This document shows positions 1 to 6,990 of a DNA stretch of 19,978 nt, one piece after another (positions within the stretch are counted from its first letter, which is position 1; every line of letters begins with the position of its first letter). This DNA is from Chryseobacterium sp. UBA6632 (lineage in GTDB: Bacteria > Bacteroidota > Bacteroidia > Flavobacteriales > Weeksellaceae), in contig DKLU01000145.1 in the NCBI GenBank assembly GCA_002455915.1, forward strand, positions 1 to 19,978, given 5' to 3'. The notes beneath the pieces were generated by a model. The model was not told the DNA's origin. It worked only from the letters and a program-made list of their open reading frames with translations, and did not search any database. A program made the position numbers and the translations under genes.

Positions 1-27
1 TGCTGCGATCGGGGCTAGGATTTCAAC
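1..27 (-). repeat. Edge of a possible flavobacterial interspersed repeat
   Basis: Read on the minus strand, this stretch contains CCTAGCCCCGATCGCAGC, which is GC-rich compared with the DNA next to it. From memory, similar strings (CTAGCCCCGAT, followed by GCAGCGGCATCC) recur between genes in Flavobacterium and Chryseobacterium chromosomes. Only the first part is visible because the window starts here. The assignment is recollection and not a search result. Confidence 0.35.
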
Positions 28-96
28 ATATCATTAAATAGAAAAAAATCCACTCAAATTTTTTCATCTTTTAAAACTCAATCACAAAACTTGGGG

Positions 97-104
97 CGAA
101 AGTA
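97..104 (-). promoter_or_regulatory. Possible -7 box for a leftward gene outside the window
   Basis: The minus strand reads TACTTTCG followed by CCCC. This matches seven of eight positions of the Bacteroidota -7 element TAnnTTTG. No good -33 TTTG lies 17-23 bases upstream. If real, it would start a leftward transcript with at least 96 bases of leader, passing through the repeat at the window edge. It is weak evidence in AT-rich DNA. Confidence 0.25.
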
Positions 105-538
105 GATCAACTTTTTATTGTCTTTTATAAGTAGATTGGCTTTGTCTCAATTATAAAATTGATTTAAGCTAAATTGGTAAAACTTTGTTTTGTGAGGCTT
201 AAAACATATCATAATCATAAAACTTTATGGGCTTTGTGTTCAAAGTTTAAAGCTTTGATTTTTTATAATTAAGCCACTTAAGTATTGCTATCATCTGCTG
301 AGTAGAACGCCATTGCGACTGAAAATATTTAAAACAAAATGCAAAACTTTAGCGCCCGATAGCGTTAAAAAGAAAATAAAGAATTGTTTTAGCCTCGTTT
401 TCTAATAGCTTAGATTCCTACCAAGTTGACAAACTTTAATAGATACAAGTTTTTTGCCTACTCTCCAAGTTTTGTAACCGATGCTTTTTAAGGCAAGAAA
501 ATAACATAAATATTCAGACAATACTTTCAAAAAATAAC
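105..538. other. Non-coding AT-rich stretch
   Basis: I found no open reading frame of gene-like length, tRNA, rRNA or clear family of repeats here on either strand. One local oddity is TTTAGCGCCCGATAGCGTTA near 349-368, which is GC-rich for this region and loosely symmetrical (TTTAGCG and CGTTAAA). It is too imperfect to call. A decayed gene cannot be excluded by eye. Confidence 0.5.
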
Positions 539-572
539 AATCTATCTTACCATTTTGTAAGATGGATTTTTT
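531..572. terminator. Hairpin terminator, possibly bidirectional
   Basis: ATCTTAC (544-550) pairs with GTAAGAT (557-563) around a six-base loop. The stem extends outward through a G-T pair and four more pairs, to 539 and 568. A T-run (567-572) follows on the plus strand and an A-run (531-534 with further As) precedes it, so it could work in both directions. No adjacent coding gene explains it, so it may close a transcript that starts within 1-530 or lies to the left. Confidence 0.5.
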
Positions 573-787
573 GTTCTTGATAAATTAAATTTCATCTAAA
601 ATCAACAATTATATTTTACAATAAGTCGCACTTTTCTGTTGTGCATTTTTAACGAATTATTTTAATCGTTTAATCAACCGAAATGCAAATATTTTTTTTC
701 ACAAAAAGAAGAAAAAATTAATATTAATATCAATTTTGGGGAAATAACGGATGCTAAAAACGAACAAAATATGACAAAAATCATATT

Positions 788-824
788 AAATCAGTAAATC
801 AAATAAAATTTAATTTACTGATTT
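788..824. repeat. Perfect 12-bp inverted repeat upstream of susC
   Basis: AAATCAGTAAAT (788-799) and ATTTACTGATTT (813-824) are exact reverse complements separated by 13 bases. No T-run follows on the plus strand, so it does not look like a rho-independent terminator. It lies about 210 bases before the susC start. It could be a binding site for a dimeric regulator or an RNA hairpin; the sequence alone does not decide. Confidence 0.6.
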
Positions 825-922
825 TCAAAAATTTAATAATTTAAATTAACATTACGTTAAAAAAAATGAAAATTTTATTAAAAAAAGTTTAATATAGAAA
901 ATTGAAAAAATACTCATCGAAA

Positions 923-940
923 TGCGCAATCGATTACATT
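923..940. promoter_or_regulatory. Candidate LacI-family operator upstream of susC
   Basis: The site TGCGCAATCGATTACATT contains a perfect AATCGATT core centred on CG, with a further matched G/C pair two bases out on each side. This resembles the CG-centred palindromes bound by LacI-family regulators, which often control sugar-uptake loci in Bacteroidota. The right half-site (CGATTACA) is the better half. A seven-of-eight match to the -7 box (TACATTTA, 935-942) overlaps it, an arrangement that would suit repression. No LacI gene is present in the window. Confidence 0.4.
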
Positions 941-1036
941 TAAATTTTAATTAATTTTTCCAACAAATTTTATGAGAAGTAGCTAATCTCAGAGTTCTTG
1001 TTGGGAAGTAAAAATTTAACTCAAAAAATTAAAACT

Positions 1037-4000
1037 ATGTCATGTGAAAAAATAGCAGAATCCGGCTTTAGGATTCGTCAAAAGCTTGCTGTTTTATTTC
1101 TGTTTTCCTCTGGAGTGGTTTTTGCGCAGCAGGGTAAAGAGGTGAGCGGAAAGATAACCAACGACAAACAGGCTCCTCTTTCTAACGTAACTGTAAAGGA
1201 AGAAGGTACAGAAAACATCGTTACGACCGATGCTGAAGGAAAATTTATCATTACATTATTAAAAGATCAGTCTTCGCTTTCTGTTGAAAATGAAGGTTTT
1301 CAGTCGCAGATCATCGCTGTGGACAACCGTTCTTTTATCGCCATTCCGCTAAAGGAAGAACGAACAAAAACCATTGAACAAGTAGTACTGGTAGGATACG
1401 GAAGCGTAAAAAAGTCAGATCTTACAGGTTCTGTGAATACACTAAGTTCCGACAAAATCGTGGAAAGAAACACGACAAGTCCGCTTGAAGCGATACAGGG
1501 AAGTATGCCCGGAGTACAGATTACGTCTAATTCAGGACGAGTGGGTGACGGTTTTAAAATGACCATCCGTGGAAATAATTCACTGATTTCATCTGGAAAT
1601 CCTTTGTATGTTGTAGATGGCGTGCCTACTGATAATATTGACTTTCTGAATCCTCAGGATATTGCCAGAATGGATGTTTTGAAAGATGCCTCTTCAGCAG
1701 CAATCTACGGTTCCAGAGGAGCAAGTGGTGTGGTCTTAGTGACTACGAAAAATGGCGCCACCGCAAAAGGAGGAATTAATGTATCATTGGAAACTTCCTA
1801 TGGTGTAAGAACCGCAGCCCGTTTACCAAAAATGATGAGCGGCGCAGAATGGTGGAATTTCCATCAGGCAGCTTATCTTAGCGCAACTCCGAATACCCAG
1901 ACCCCGGCACAGTTGGCAACTTTGGCCGGAAATCAGAGTCCGCTTTTGGTACAAAGAGCGAATAACGGCTATAATTTTGACTGGTACAATGCCGTTTTGC
2001 AACCCGGAACTATGCAAAATCATTATGTGAATATTTCCGGAAGATCTGATGGTGGATTAGGATACAATATGTCTTTCGGGGTTCAGGGAAATGAAGGTTT
2101 GATCGCCAACGATTCTAATGATAAGTATACTTTTAAGCTCGGAATCAACCATAAAATAAATTCCAAATTTTCTACGGGAGCTAATATTACTGTAGCAAGA
2201 ACGATTACAGAATACGGAAGTGATACGGCGATGCGTTCTGCATTCAGTTTCAGTCCGTTGTTATCTCCTTATGCAATCGATTCCAATGGTAATGATATTG
2301 ACGGACAATTATTTTTACTACCCGGCAAACTGACGTATCCTAACGGCGCCTGGGCAATTAATAAAACCAGTACGATCAATCCATTATTAGAAATTGCCAA
2401 TTCGAGACAAACCGAAAGAACCTGGCAGACATTAGGAAATATATTTTTCCAGTATCAACCAATGAAGTGGTTATCATTTAAAACCACTTTTGCTGCAGGA
2501 TTTTCAACTTCAAGTTTAGGAATATCGAATACGGCAGATACCAATATCGGGATTGCTCTTAATAAACAAAACTCCGCTTCTTTAAGCAAAACTGAAAACT
2601 TTAATTATACCTGGGATAATCAAATCGATTTAAAACATACGTTCAGCGATGTACATGATGTAAGTTTATTATTGCTTCAGAGTACGTATTCTAATGAAGA
2701 TCAGTCGTCTTACGGATATTCACACGGACAGTCTTTTAATTCAGAATATTATAACTTAGGATTTGGGCTACCAAGCAGTTTTCAGCTGCAATCGCCGCCT
2801 TATATGAAAAGAACTTTGAACTCTTTTGCTGCAAGGCTCAACTACGGATACAAAGACAAATATCTATTAACAGCTTCCACAAGATGGGACGGATCTTCGG
2901 TATTGTCTGAAGGGAATAAATGGACTGCCTTCCCTTCTCTAGCCTTAGGATGGAAAGTCAATAAGGAATCTTTTCTTGAAAATGTAAAAGCTATTTCAGA
3001 CTTAAAACTAAGGGCAAGTATCGGCTACACAGGAAATGACAATGTGGCGCCATATCAGTCACTCGCGTTATTAGACCAGCAAACGTTTTACGCCAATGGA
3101 TCGACTTTGGTTCCCGGATTACAGTCTTCAGTTTTTGCCAATCCTTTGCTGACCTGGGAAAAAACGCGTGAACTTAATTTTGGATTGGATTTTGGATTTC
3201 TTCGAAACAGAATTACGGGTACCGTGGATGTTTACGACCGTCTCTCTGAAAATCTAATCTATAAACAACAGTTACCTGCCGAAATGGGAGTAAAATACAC
3301 CTATGCCAATGTAGGATCGGTAAGTAATAAAGGGGTTGAAGTACTTTTAACCACAAAAAATATAAAAAGTGAACTCATCAATTGGGAAACCACTTTTACT
3401 TTTACAAAAAACGTCAATAAGCTTGAATCGATCTACAATCAGGATCAGGTGAGCGACCGAGGGAATAATCTTATTTTAGGTTCCAGCTTAAATCCGAATT
3501 TCAATTATGTTTACGACGGCGTTTGGCAGGAAAATGAAGCCTCACACGCAGCAGCTTACGGAATGGCTCCCGGACAGGCAAGACCGAAAGATATTAACGG
3601 TGACGGAAAATTTGATGCCAACGACAGAACAACCATCGGAAGTTCGGTTCCAAAATGGCAGGGAAGCTTTTATTCTAGATTTACCATAGGAAAATTTGAT
3701 TTTAATTTTTCAATCATAACCAGTCAGGGACAGACTGTTTTAAGTACTTTCCATCAGAATTTTGCTGATGTTTCAGACCGCGGACGCCAAAAAATGGCAA
3801 TGGATTATTTTGTACCGACCAACAGTGCCGGACTTACAGCCAACGCCAATAACACCAACCCAAGACCGGGACCTGTAGCTACAGGAGCAGGCGCATTTTG
3901 GTCAACAGGATTTGGCTATTACCGAGAAGTTTCTTTTACGAAAATTAAAAATATCTCGTTAGGATATACTTTTGATTCCGACTTTCTGAAAAAAGTAAAA

Positions 4001-4150
4001 ATGAGCAGCTTAAGAGTTTACGTGAATGTTCTTGACCCTTTTGTATTCACCAATTTCGATGGATACGACCCGGAATGGGCAGCTGCCAACATGGGAGTCA
4101 ACAGACCTGCTGCCATTACTACACAATTGGGATTAAGCGCTAAATTTTAA
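1037..4150 (+). CDS. SusC/RagA-family TonB-dependent outer-membrane transporter
   Basis: This is a 1037-residue outer-membrane transporter that takes up large ligands using energy from TonB-ExbBD, working with its SusD partner. Residues 1-30 look like a signal peptide ending FA-QQ. A carboxypeptidase-regulatory-like beta domain follows (about 36-105), then the family-typical VGYGSVKKSDLTGSV (from 119), the plug with LYVVDGVP and DVLKDASSAAIYGSRGASG (from 213), and a long beta barrel ending in the aromatic residue F. The frame stays open upstream to a TTG at 998, but I chose the ATG at 1037 because the signal peptide fits better there. susD follows after 10 bases, so the two are surely co-transcribed. 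The substrate cannot be read from the sequence, and no glycoside hydrolase lies nearby. Confidence 0.95.
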   Translation: MSCEKIAESGFRIRQKLAVLFLFSSGVVFAQQGKEVSGKITNDKQAPLSNVTVKEEGTENIVTTDAEGKFIITLLKDQSSLSVENEGFQSQIIAVDNRSFIAIPLKEERTKTIEQVVLVGYGSVKKSDLTGSVNTLSSDKIVERNTTSPLEAIQGSMPGVQITSNSGRVGDGFKMTIRGNNSLISSGNPLYVVDGVPTDNIDFLNPQDIARMDVLKDASSAAIYGSRGASGVVLVTTKNGATAKGGINVSLETSYGVRTAARLPKMMSGAEWWNFHQAAYLSATPNTQTPAQLATLAGNQSPLLVQRANNGYNFDWYNAVLQPGTMQNHYVNISGRSDGGLGYNMSFGVQGNEGLIANDSNDKYTFKLGINHKINSKFSTGANITVARTITEYGSDTAMRSAFSFSPLLSPYAIDSNGNDIDGQLFLLPGKLTYPNGAWAINKTSTINPLLEIANSRQTERTWQTLGNIFFQYQPMKWLSFKTTFAAGFSTSSLGISNTADTNIGIALNKQNSASLSKTENFNYTWDNQIDLKHTFSDVHDVSLLLLQSTYSNEDQSSYGYSHGQSFNSEYYNLGFGLPSSFQLQSPPYMKRTLNSFAARLNYGYKDKYLLTASTRWDGSSVLSEGNKWTAFPSLALGWKVNKESFLENVKAISDLKLRASIGYTGNDNVAPYQSLALLDQQTFYANGSTLVPGLQSSVFANPLLTWEKTRELNFGLDFGFLRNRITGTVDVYDRLSENLIYKQQLPAEMGVKYTYANVGSVSNKGVEVLLTTKNIKSELINWETTFTFTKNVNKLESIYNQDQVSDRGNNLILGSSLNPNFNYVYDGVWQENEASHAAAYGMAPGQARPKDINGDGKFDANDRTTIGSSVPKWQGSFYSRFTIGKFDFNFSIITSQGQTVLSTFHQNFADVSDRGRQKMAMDYFVPTNSAGLTANANNTNPRPGPVATGAGAFWSTGFGYYREVSFTKIKNISLGYTFDSDFLKKVKMSSLRVYVNVLDPFVFTNFDGYDPEWAAANMGVNRPAAITTQLGLSAKF

Positions 4151-4160
4151 TTAAACGATC

Positions 4161-5807
4161 ATGAAAAAAATAATATTTACACTCGTATTGGCTACAGCGA
4201 TTTTCAACTCGTGCAGCGATTTTATAGAAGAAGAAAGTTTATCAAACGTACCCGCTGATGAAGCTTATAAAACAGCTACTGGCTTTCAGTTGCTTGTGAA
4301 TACGAATTATGCCTGGCTAAAAGGCATTTATGGAGGCGATCCGTGGCTTTTTGTTGCAGGAACCGATATGTATGCCGAAGGAAGAACGCCTGAGCCGGCT
4401 GGTCTTAGCCAATACACGCAGCTAATTCCTGCCTCGGAAGGAGTTGACCAATTATATATGGCTTGTTATCAGTTGATTCAGTCGGTTAATAAAACGGTAT
4501 ATTATTCCTCGATAACTGAGCAGACTTCCAGTGTTCCCACTTTAGTGGCAGAAGCAAGATTTTTGAGAGCTCAGGCTTATTTTCTATTGGTGCAGACCTA
4601 TGGCGGAGTTCCTATTGTTGAGGAAAATTTTACGCTTCCCACTTTACAATTCAACAGAAATTCTGCAGAAGAAGTGTATACATATATCATTAAAGAACTA
4701 GAAGCATCACTTGCTGCTGTTGGAACTACGGCTTATGCTACCAGCGGTAAAGTAAACAAGAAAGCGGTAAATGATCTTTTGGCTAAAGTATATTTAACAA
4801 GAGGATATGAAAGCTTTGGAGCAAGTACAGATTTTGCCACCGCGGCGACGTATGCAGACGCTGCCATTGCCGGACAAGGTCTGACAGTAGAACCTTCTAA
4901 ACTATTTTATCCCGGAAATGAACTGAATGCAGAAACCATTTTCTCGGTGCAATATGACTTTAATTCTACCTCAACCTCTCCGACTACGCTGGGAAATAAG
5001 CAGTTTTACTATTTCAGCTCGTATTTGGGAGGTGCAGAAACCAATGGAAGCGCGCCTTTGAGAAGCTACAATCTTTGCCCGACAGCCTATGCTTTAAATT
5101 TATTCAAGCAAGGCGATCTAAGATGGGAAGCCACTTTTATGGATGTTGTGTATGAAAAATATTACGACTATTTCAGAGTTGCTGATAAATCGGATCTGAA
5201 AATTAAACATTTTTATGAGCCAATGTGGTACACCGCAGCCGATAAAACGGCATGGATGACGGCGAATGCTTCAAAATTAGCCACAGGATTTCTTTATCAC
5301 GACAAAGGAACTTATGATGCAGCCTATACGTTAGTTAAAAACTTAGATTATCAAACAATTCCGGTGAAGAAATTTGATGATCCGGCAACCACTACGCCAG
5401 CCAGCACAGGCGCGGTAAGCACAAGAGACATCATCATTTCCAGATTGGCAGACACGTATCTTATTGCAGCAGAAGCCTATTTGAAATCAGGAAACTCGGC
5501 GACAGGACTAACAAGATTAAATGTGGTAAGAGCAAGAGCAGGCGTGGCAGCGGCAACAGCAGCAGAATTCAACATCAACTATATTTTAGATGAACGAGGC
5601 AGAGAAATGTTGGGAGAATACAACCGCTGGTTTGACTTAAAACGTACCGGAACTTTGGTTTCAAGAGCCGTTCAGTACAATTATAAAATTACCAGCGCTT
5701 CTAATTTTAATGGAAATAATGGCGTTCAGAAAATTTTAAGACCGATTCCTCAAACGGTTTTAGACTTAAATCAAAATAAAGATTTTCCACAAAATCCTGC
5801 GTATTAA
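4161..5807 (+). CDS. SusD/RagB-family surface lipoprotein
   Basis: This 548-residue lipoprotein is the ligand-binding lid that sits over the SusC barrel at the cell surface. The N-terminus (MKKIIFTLVLATAIFNSC) is a lipoprotein signal with the lipidated cysteine at 18. The acidic stretch after it (SDFIEEES) fits Bacteroidota surface-export signals. RagB/SusD hallmarks include VAEARFLRAQAYFLLVQTYGG in the first half and, near the end, ISRLADTYLIAAEAYLKSG, YILDERGREM and GEYNRWFDLKRTG, with PIPQ close to the C-terminus. Length and layout are normal for the family. It follows susC by 10 bases, and the strong terminator at 6031-6069 can close the operon. Family assignment is secure; the ligand is unknown. 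Confidence 0.95.
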   Translation: MKKIIFTLVLATAIFNSCSDFIEEESLSNVPADEAYKTATGFQLLVNTNYAWLKGIYGGDPWLFVAGTDMYAEGRTPEPAGLSQYTQLIPASEGVDQLYMACYQLIQSVNKTVYYSSITEQTSSVPTLVAEARFLRAQAYFLLVQTYGGVPIVEENFTLPTLQFNRNSAEEVYTYIIKELEASLAAVGTTAYATSGKVNKKAVNDLLAKVYLTRGYESFGASTDFATAATYADAAIAGQGLTVEPSKLFYPGNELNAETIFSVQYDFNSTSTSPTTLGNKQFYYFSSYLGGAETNGSAPLRSYNLCPTAYALNLFKQGDLRWEATFMDVVYEKYYDYFRVADKSDLKIKHFYEPMWYTAADKTAWMTANASKLATGFLYHDKGTYDAAYTLVKNLDYQTIPVKKFDDPATTTPASTGAVSTRDIIISRLADTYLIAAEAYLKSGNSATGLTRLNVVRARAGVAAATAAEFNINYILDERGREMLGEYNRWFDLKRTGTLVSRAVQYNYKITSASNFNGNNGVQKILRPIPQTVLDLNQNKDFPQNPAY

Positions 5808-5821
5808 AACAGGAATAATAT

Positions 5822-6024
5822 GATTGATCTTGATTTTGTTTTTTAACGCAAAGGTGACTTCAGATACTTTTAATTTATAGGAGGCAAAGACAAATAAAAT
5901 TTGTTTCGCGAAGCTTGAAAATACCGCTTCATCAAATCAATCTAATTGATTACTCTTGGCTCACTAAAAAAAATCATCATGTAAATAAATCTTTGCGTTA
6001 AAAAAAAATAAAAGTCAAGATGAT
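5822..6024. repeat. Intergenic element of about 200 bp with long inverted ends
   Basis: TTTTTTAACGCAAAG (5839-5853) and CTTTGCGTTAAAAAA (5991-6005) are perfect 15-bp inverted repeats. The match continues imperfectly outward: ATCTTGATTTT on the left resembles the reverse complement of the right flank as far as 6024. Inside lie AGGAGGCAAAGACAAAT and TTCGCGAAGCTTG, wording I remember from dispersed non-coding elements in Chryseobacterium. No open reading frame of useful length is present. It behaves like a miniature inverted-repeat element, but I cannot see target-site duplications or other copies in this window. Confidence 0.5.
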
Positions 6025-6030
6025 TTCAAC

Positions 6031-6069
6031 AAAAAAATCCGTCTCGCAAATGTGGAGACGGATTTTTTT
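6031..6069. terminator. Strong bidirectional terminator between susD and scoB
   Basis: ATCCGTCTC (6037-6045) pairs perfectly with GAGACGGAT (6055-6063) around a nine-base loop. The hairpin is flanked by A6 on the left and T6 on the right (T7 counting the last stem base), so it can stop transcription from both sides. It sits between the convergent susD and scoB genes. Confidence 0.85.
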
Positions 6070-6214
6070 ATGAATTAAAGGCAAAAGTAAAAGGTAAAAA
6101 GAGCCAGGTTGATGAAGTGATTATCCTTTTAACAAAATAGTAAACAAGAACTATTTATATTAAAGTCATCAATTTAAACTTCCAGCTTCAAGCCTCCTTC
6201 TTCTAACCTAGTAT

Positions 6215-6868
6215 TTAAAACTGCATTTCAGGAATTTCTCCTTCAATGATCAGATCTGCTTCTGTAGATTGAATAATATGTTCCACCGAAACTCCCGGAG
6301 CTCTTTCAACAAGCTTAAATCCGGCAGGCGTGACATCTAAAACGGCTAATTCTGTCACTACTCTTTTCACACAATTCACACCCGTTAAAGGCAACGTACA
6401 TTTTTTAAGAATTTTGCTTTCTCCCGCTTTGTTCACATGCATCATCGCTACGATAATATTTTCTGCTGAAGCCACCAAATCCATTGCACCCCCCATACCT
6501 TTTACCATTTTACCCGGAATTTTCCAGTTGGCAATATCTCCGTTTTCTGAAACTTCCATCGCTCCAAGTATTGTTAAATCTACTTTTTGAGCTCTGATCA
6601 TCCCAAAACTGAAGGCAGAATCGAAGAATGAACCTCCGTTCAAGATCGTGATCGTCTGTTTTCCGGCATTGATGATGTCGGCATCTTCTTCTCCTTCGAA
6701 AGGAAAAGGCCCCATTCCCAACACTCCGTTTTCACTCTGAAATTCTACGGAAAGATTGTCCGGAACGTAGTTAGCCACCAATGTAGGGATCCCGATTCCT
6801 AAATTTACATAATACCCGTCTTTTACTTCTCTGGAAATTCTTTGTGCAATTTGTTCTTTAGTTAACAT
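6215..6868 (-). CDS. scoB: CoA transferase subunit B (succinyl-CoA:3-ketoacid type)
   Basis: This 217-residue protein is the catalytic subunit of a two-subunit family I CoA transferase, which moves CoA between succinyl-CoA and a 3-oxoacid such as acetoacetate in the cytoplasm. The motif SENGVLGMG carries the glutamate that forms the acyl-glutamyl intermediate (E46 by count). The glycine-rich GIGIP (24-28) and the conserved GGAMDLV (126-132) also fit. Length is typical for subunit B. Its partner scoA lies on the same strand about 2 kb upstream, with an ABC exporter gene on the opposite strand between them; in most bacteria the two subunits are adjacent. It has its own candidate promoter (6887-6915), so it need not depend on read-through from scoA. 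The exact acyl acceptor is inferred from the family. Confidence 0.93.
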   Translation of the reverse strand: MLTKEQIAQRISREVKDGYYVNLGIGIPTLVANYVPDNLSVEFQSENGVLGMGPFPFEGEEDADIINAGKQTITILNGGSFFDSAFSFGMIRAQKVDLTILGAMEVSENGDIANWKIPGKMVKGMGGAMDLVASAENIIVAMMHVNKAGESKILKKCTLPLTGVNCVKRVVTELAVLDVTPAGFKLVERAPGVSVEHIIQSTEADLIIEGEIPEMQF

Positions 6869-6886
6869 AGCTTTATCTTATCCCGC

Positions 6887-6915
6887 CAAATTAGCCATTT
6901 TTTCAGAATTACAAA
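6887..6915 (-). promoter_or_regulatory. Candidate promoter of scoB
   Basis: On the minus strand a TTTG (6912-6915) is followed 18 bases later by TAATTTG (6887-6893), one base shorter than the TAnnTTTG -7 element. The start codon lies about 19 bases further on, giving a very short leader. Spacing is right for a flavobacterial housekeeping promoter, but the -7 box is imperfect. Confidence 0.45.
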
Positions 6916-6963
6916 AAAATTTCTTTTCTTATCCTATGATAAATTTCCCTTTTCAAATTGTTG

Positions 6964-6971
6964 TAAATTTG
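6964..6971 (+). promoter_or_regulatory. -7 box of the ABC exporter promoter
   Basis: TAAATTTG is an exact match to TAnnTTTG and lies 19 bases before the ATG at 6991. No clear TTTG is seen at -33. It faces away from the scoB promoter, so the 122-base gap serves two divergent genes. Confidence 0.55.
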
Positions 6972-6990
6972 TGGACTTTTAATTTTAGCA

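Noticed and set aside
647..675. Weak hairpin GCAC...GTGC followed by Ts as another terminator
   Set aside because: Only four base pairs; too weak to separate from chance in this AT-rich region.
998..1036. Extension of SusC to a TTG start
   Set aside because: The ATG at 1037 gives a normal signal peptide; the extra 13 residues are not typical of the family.
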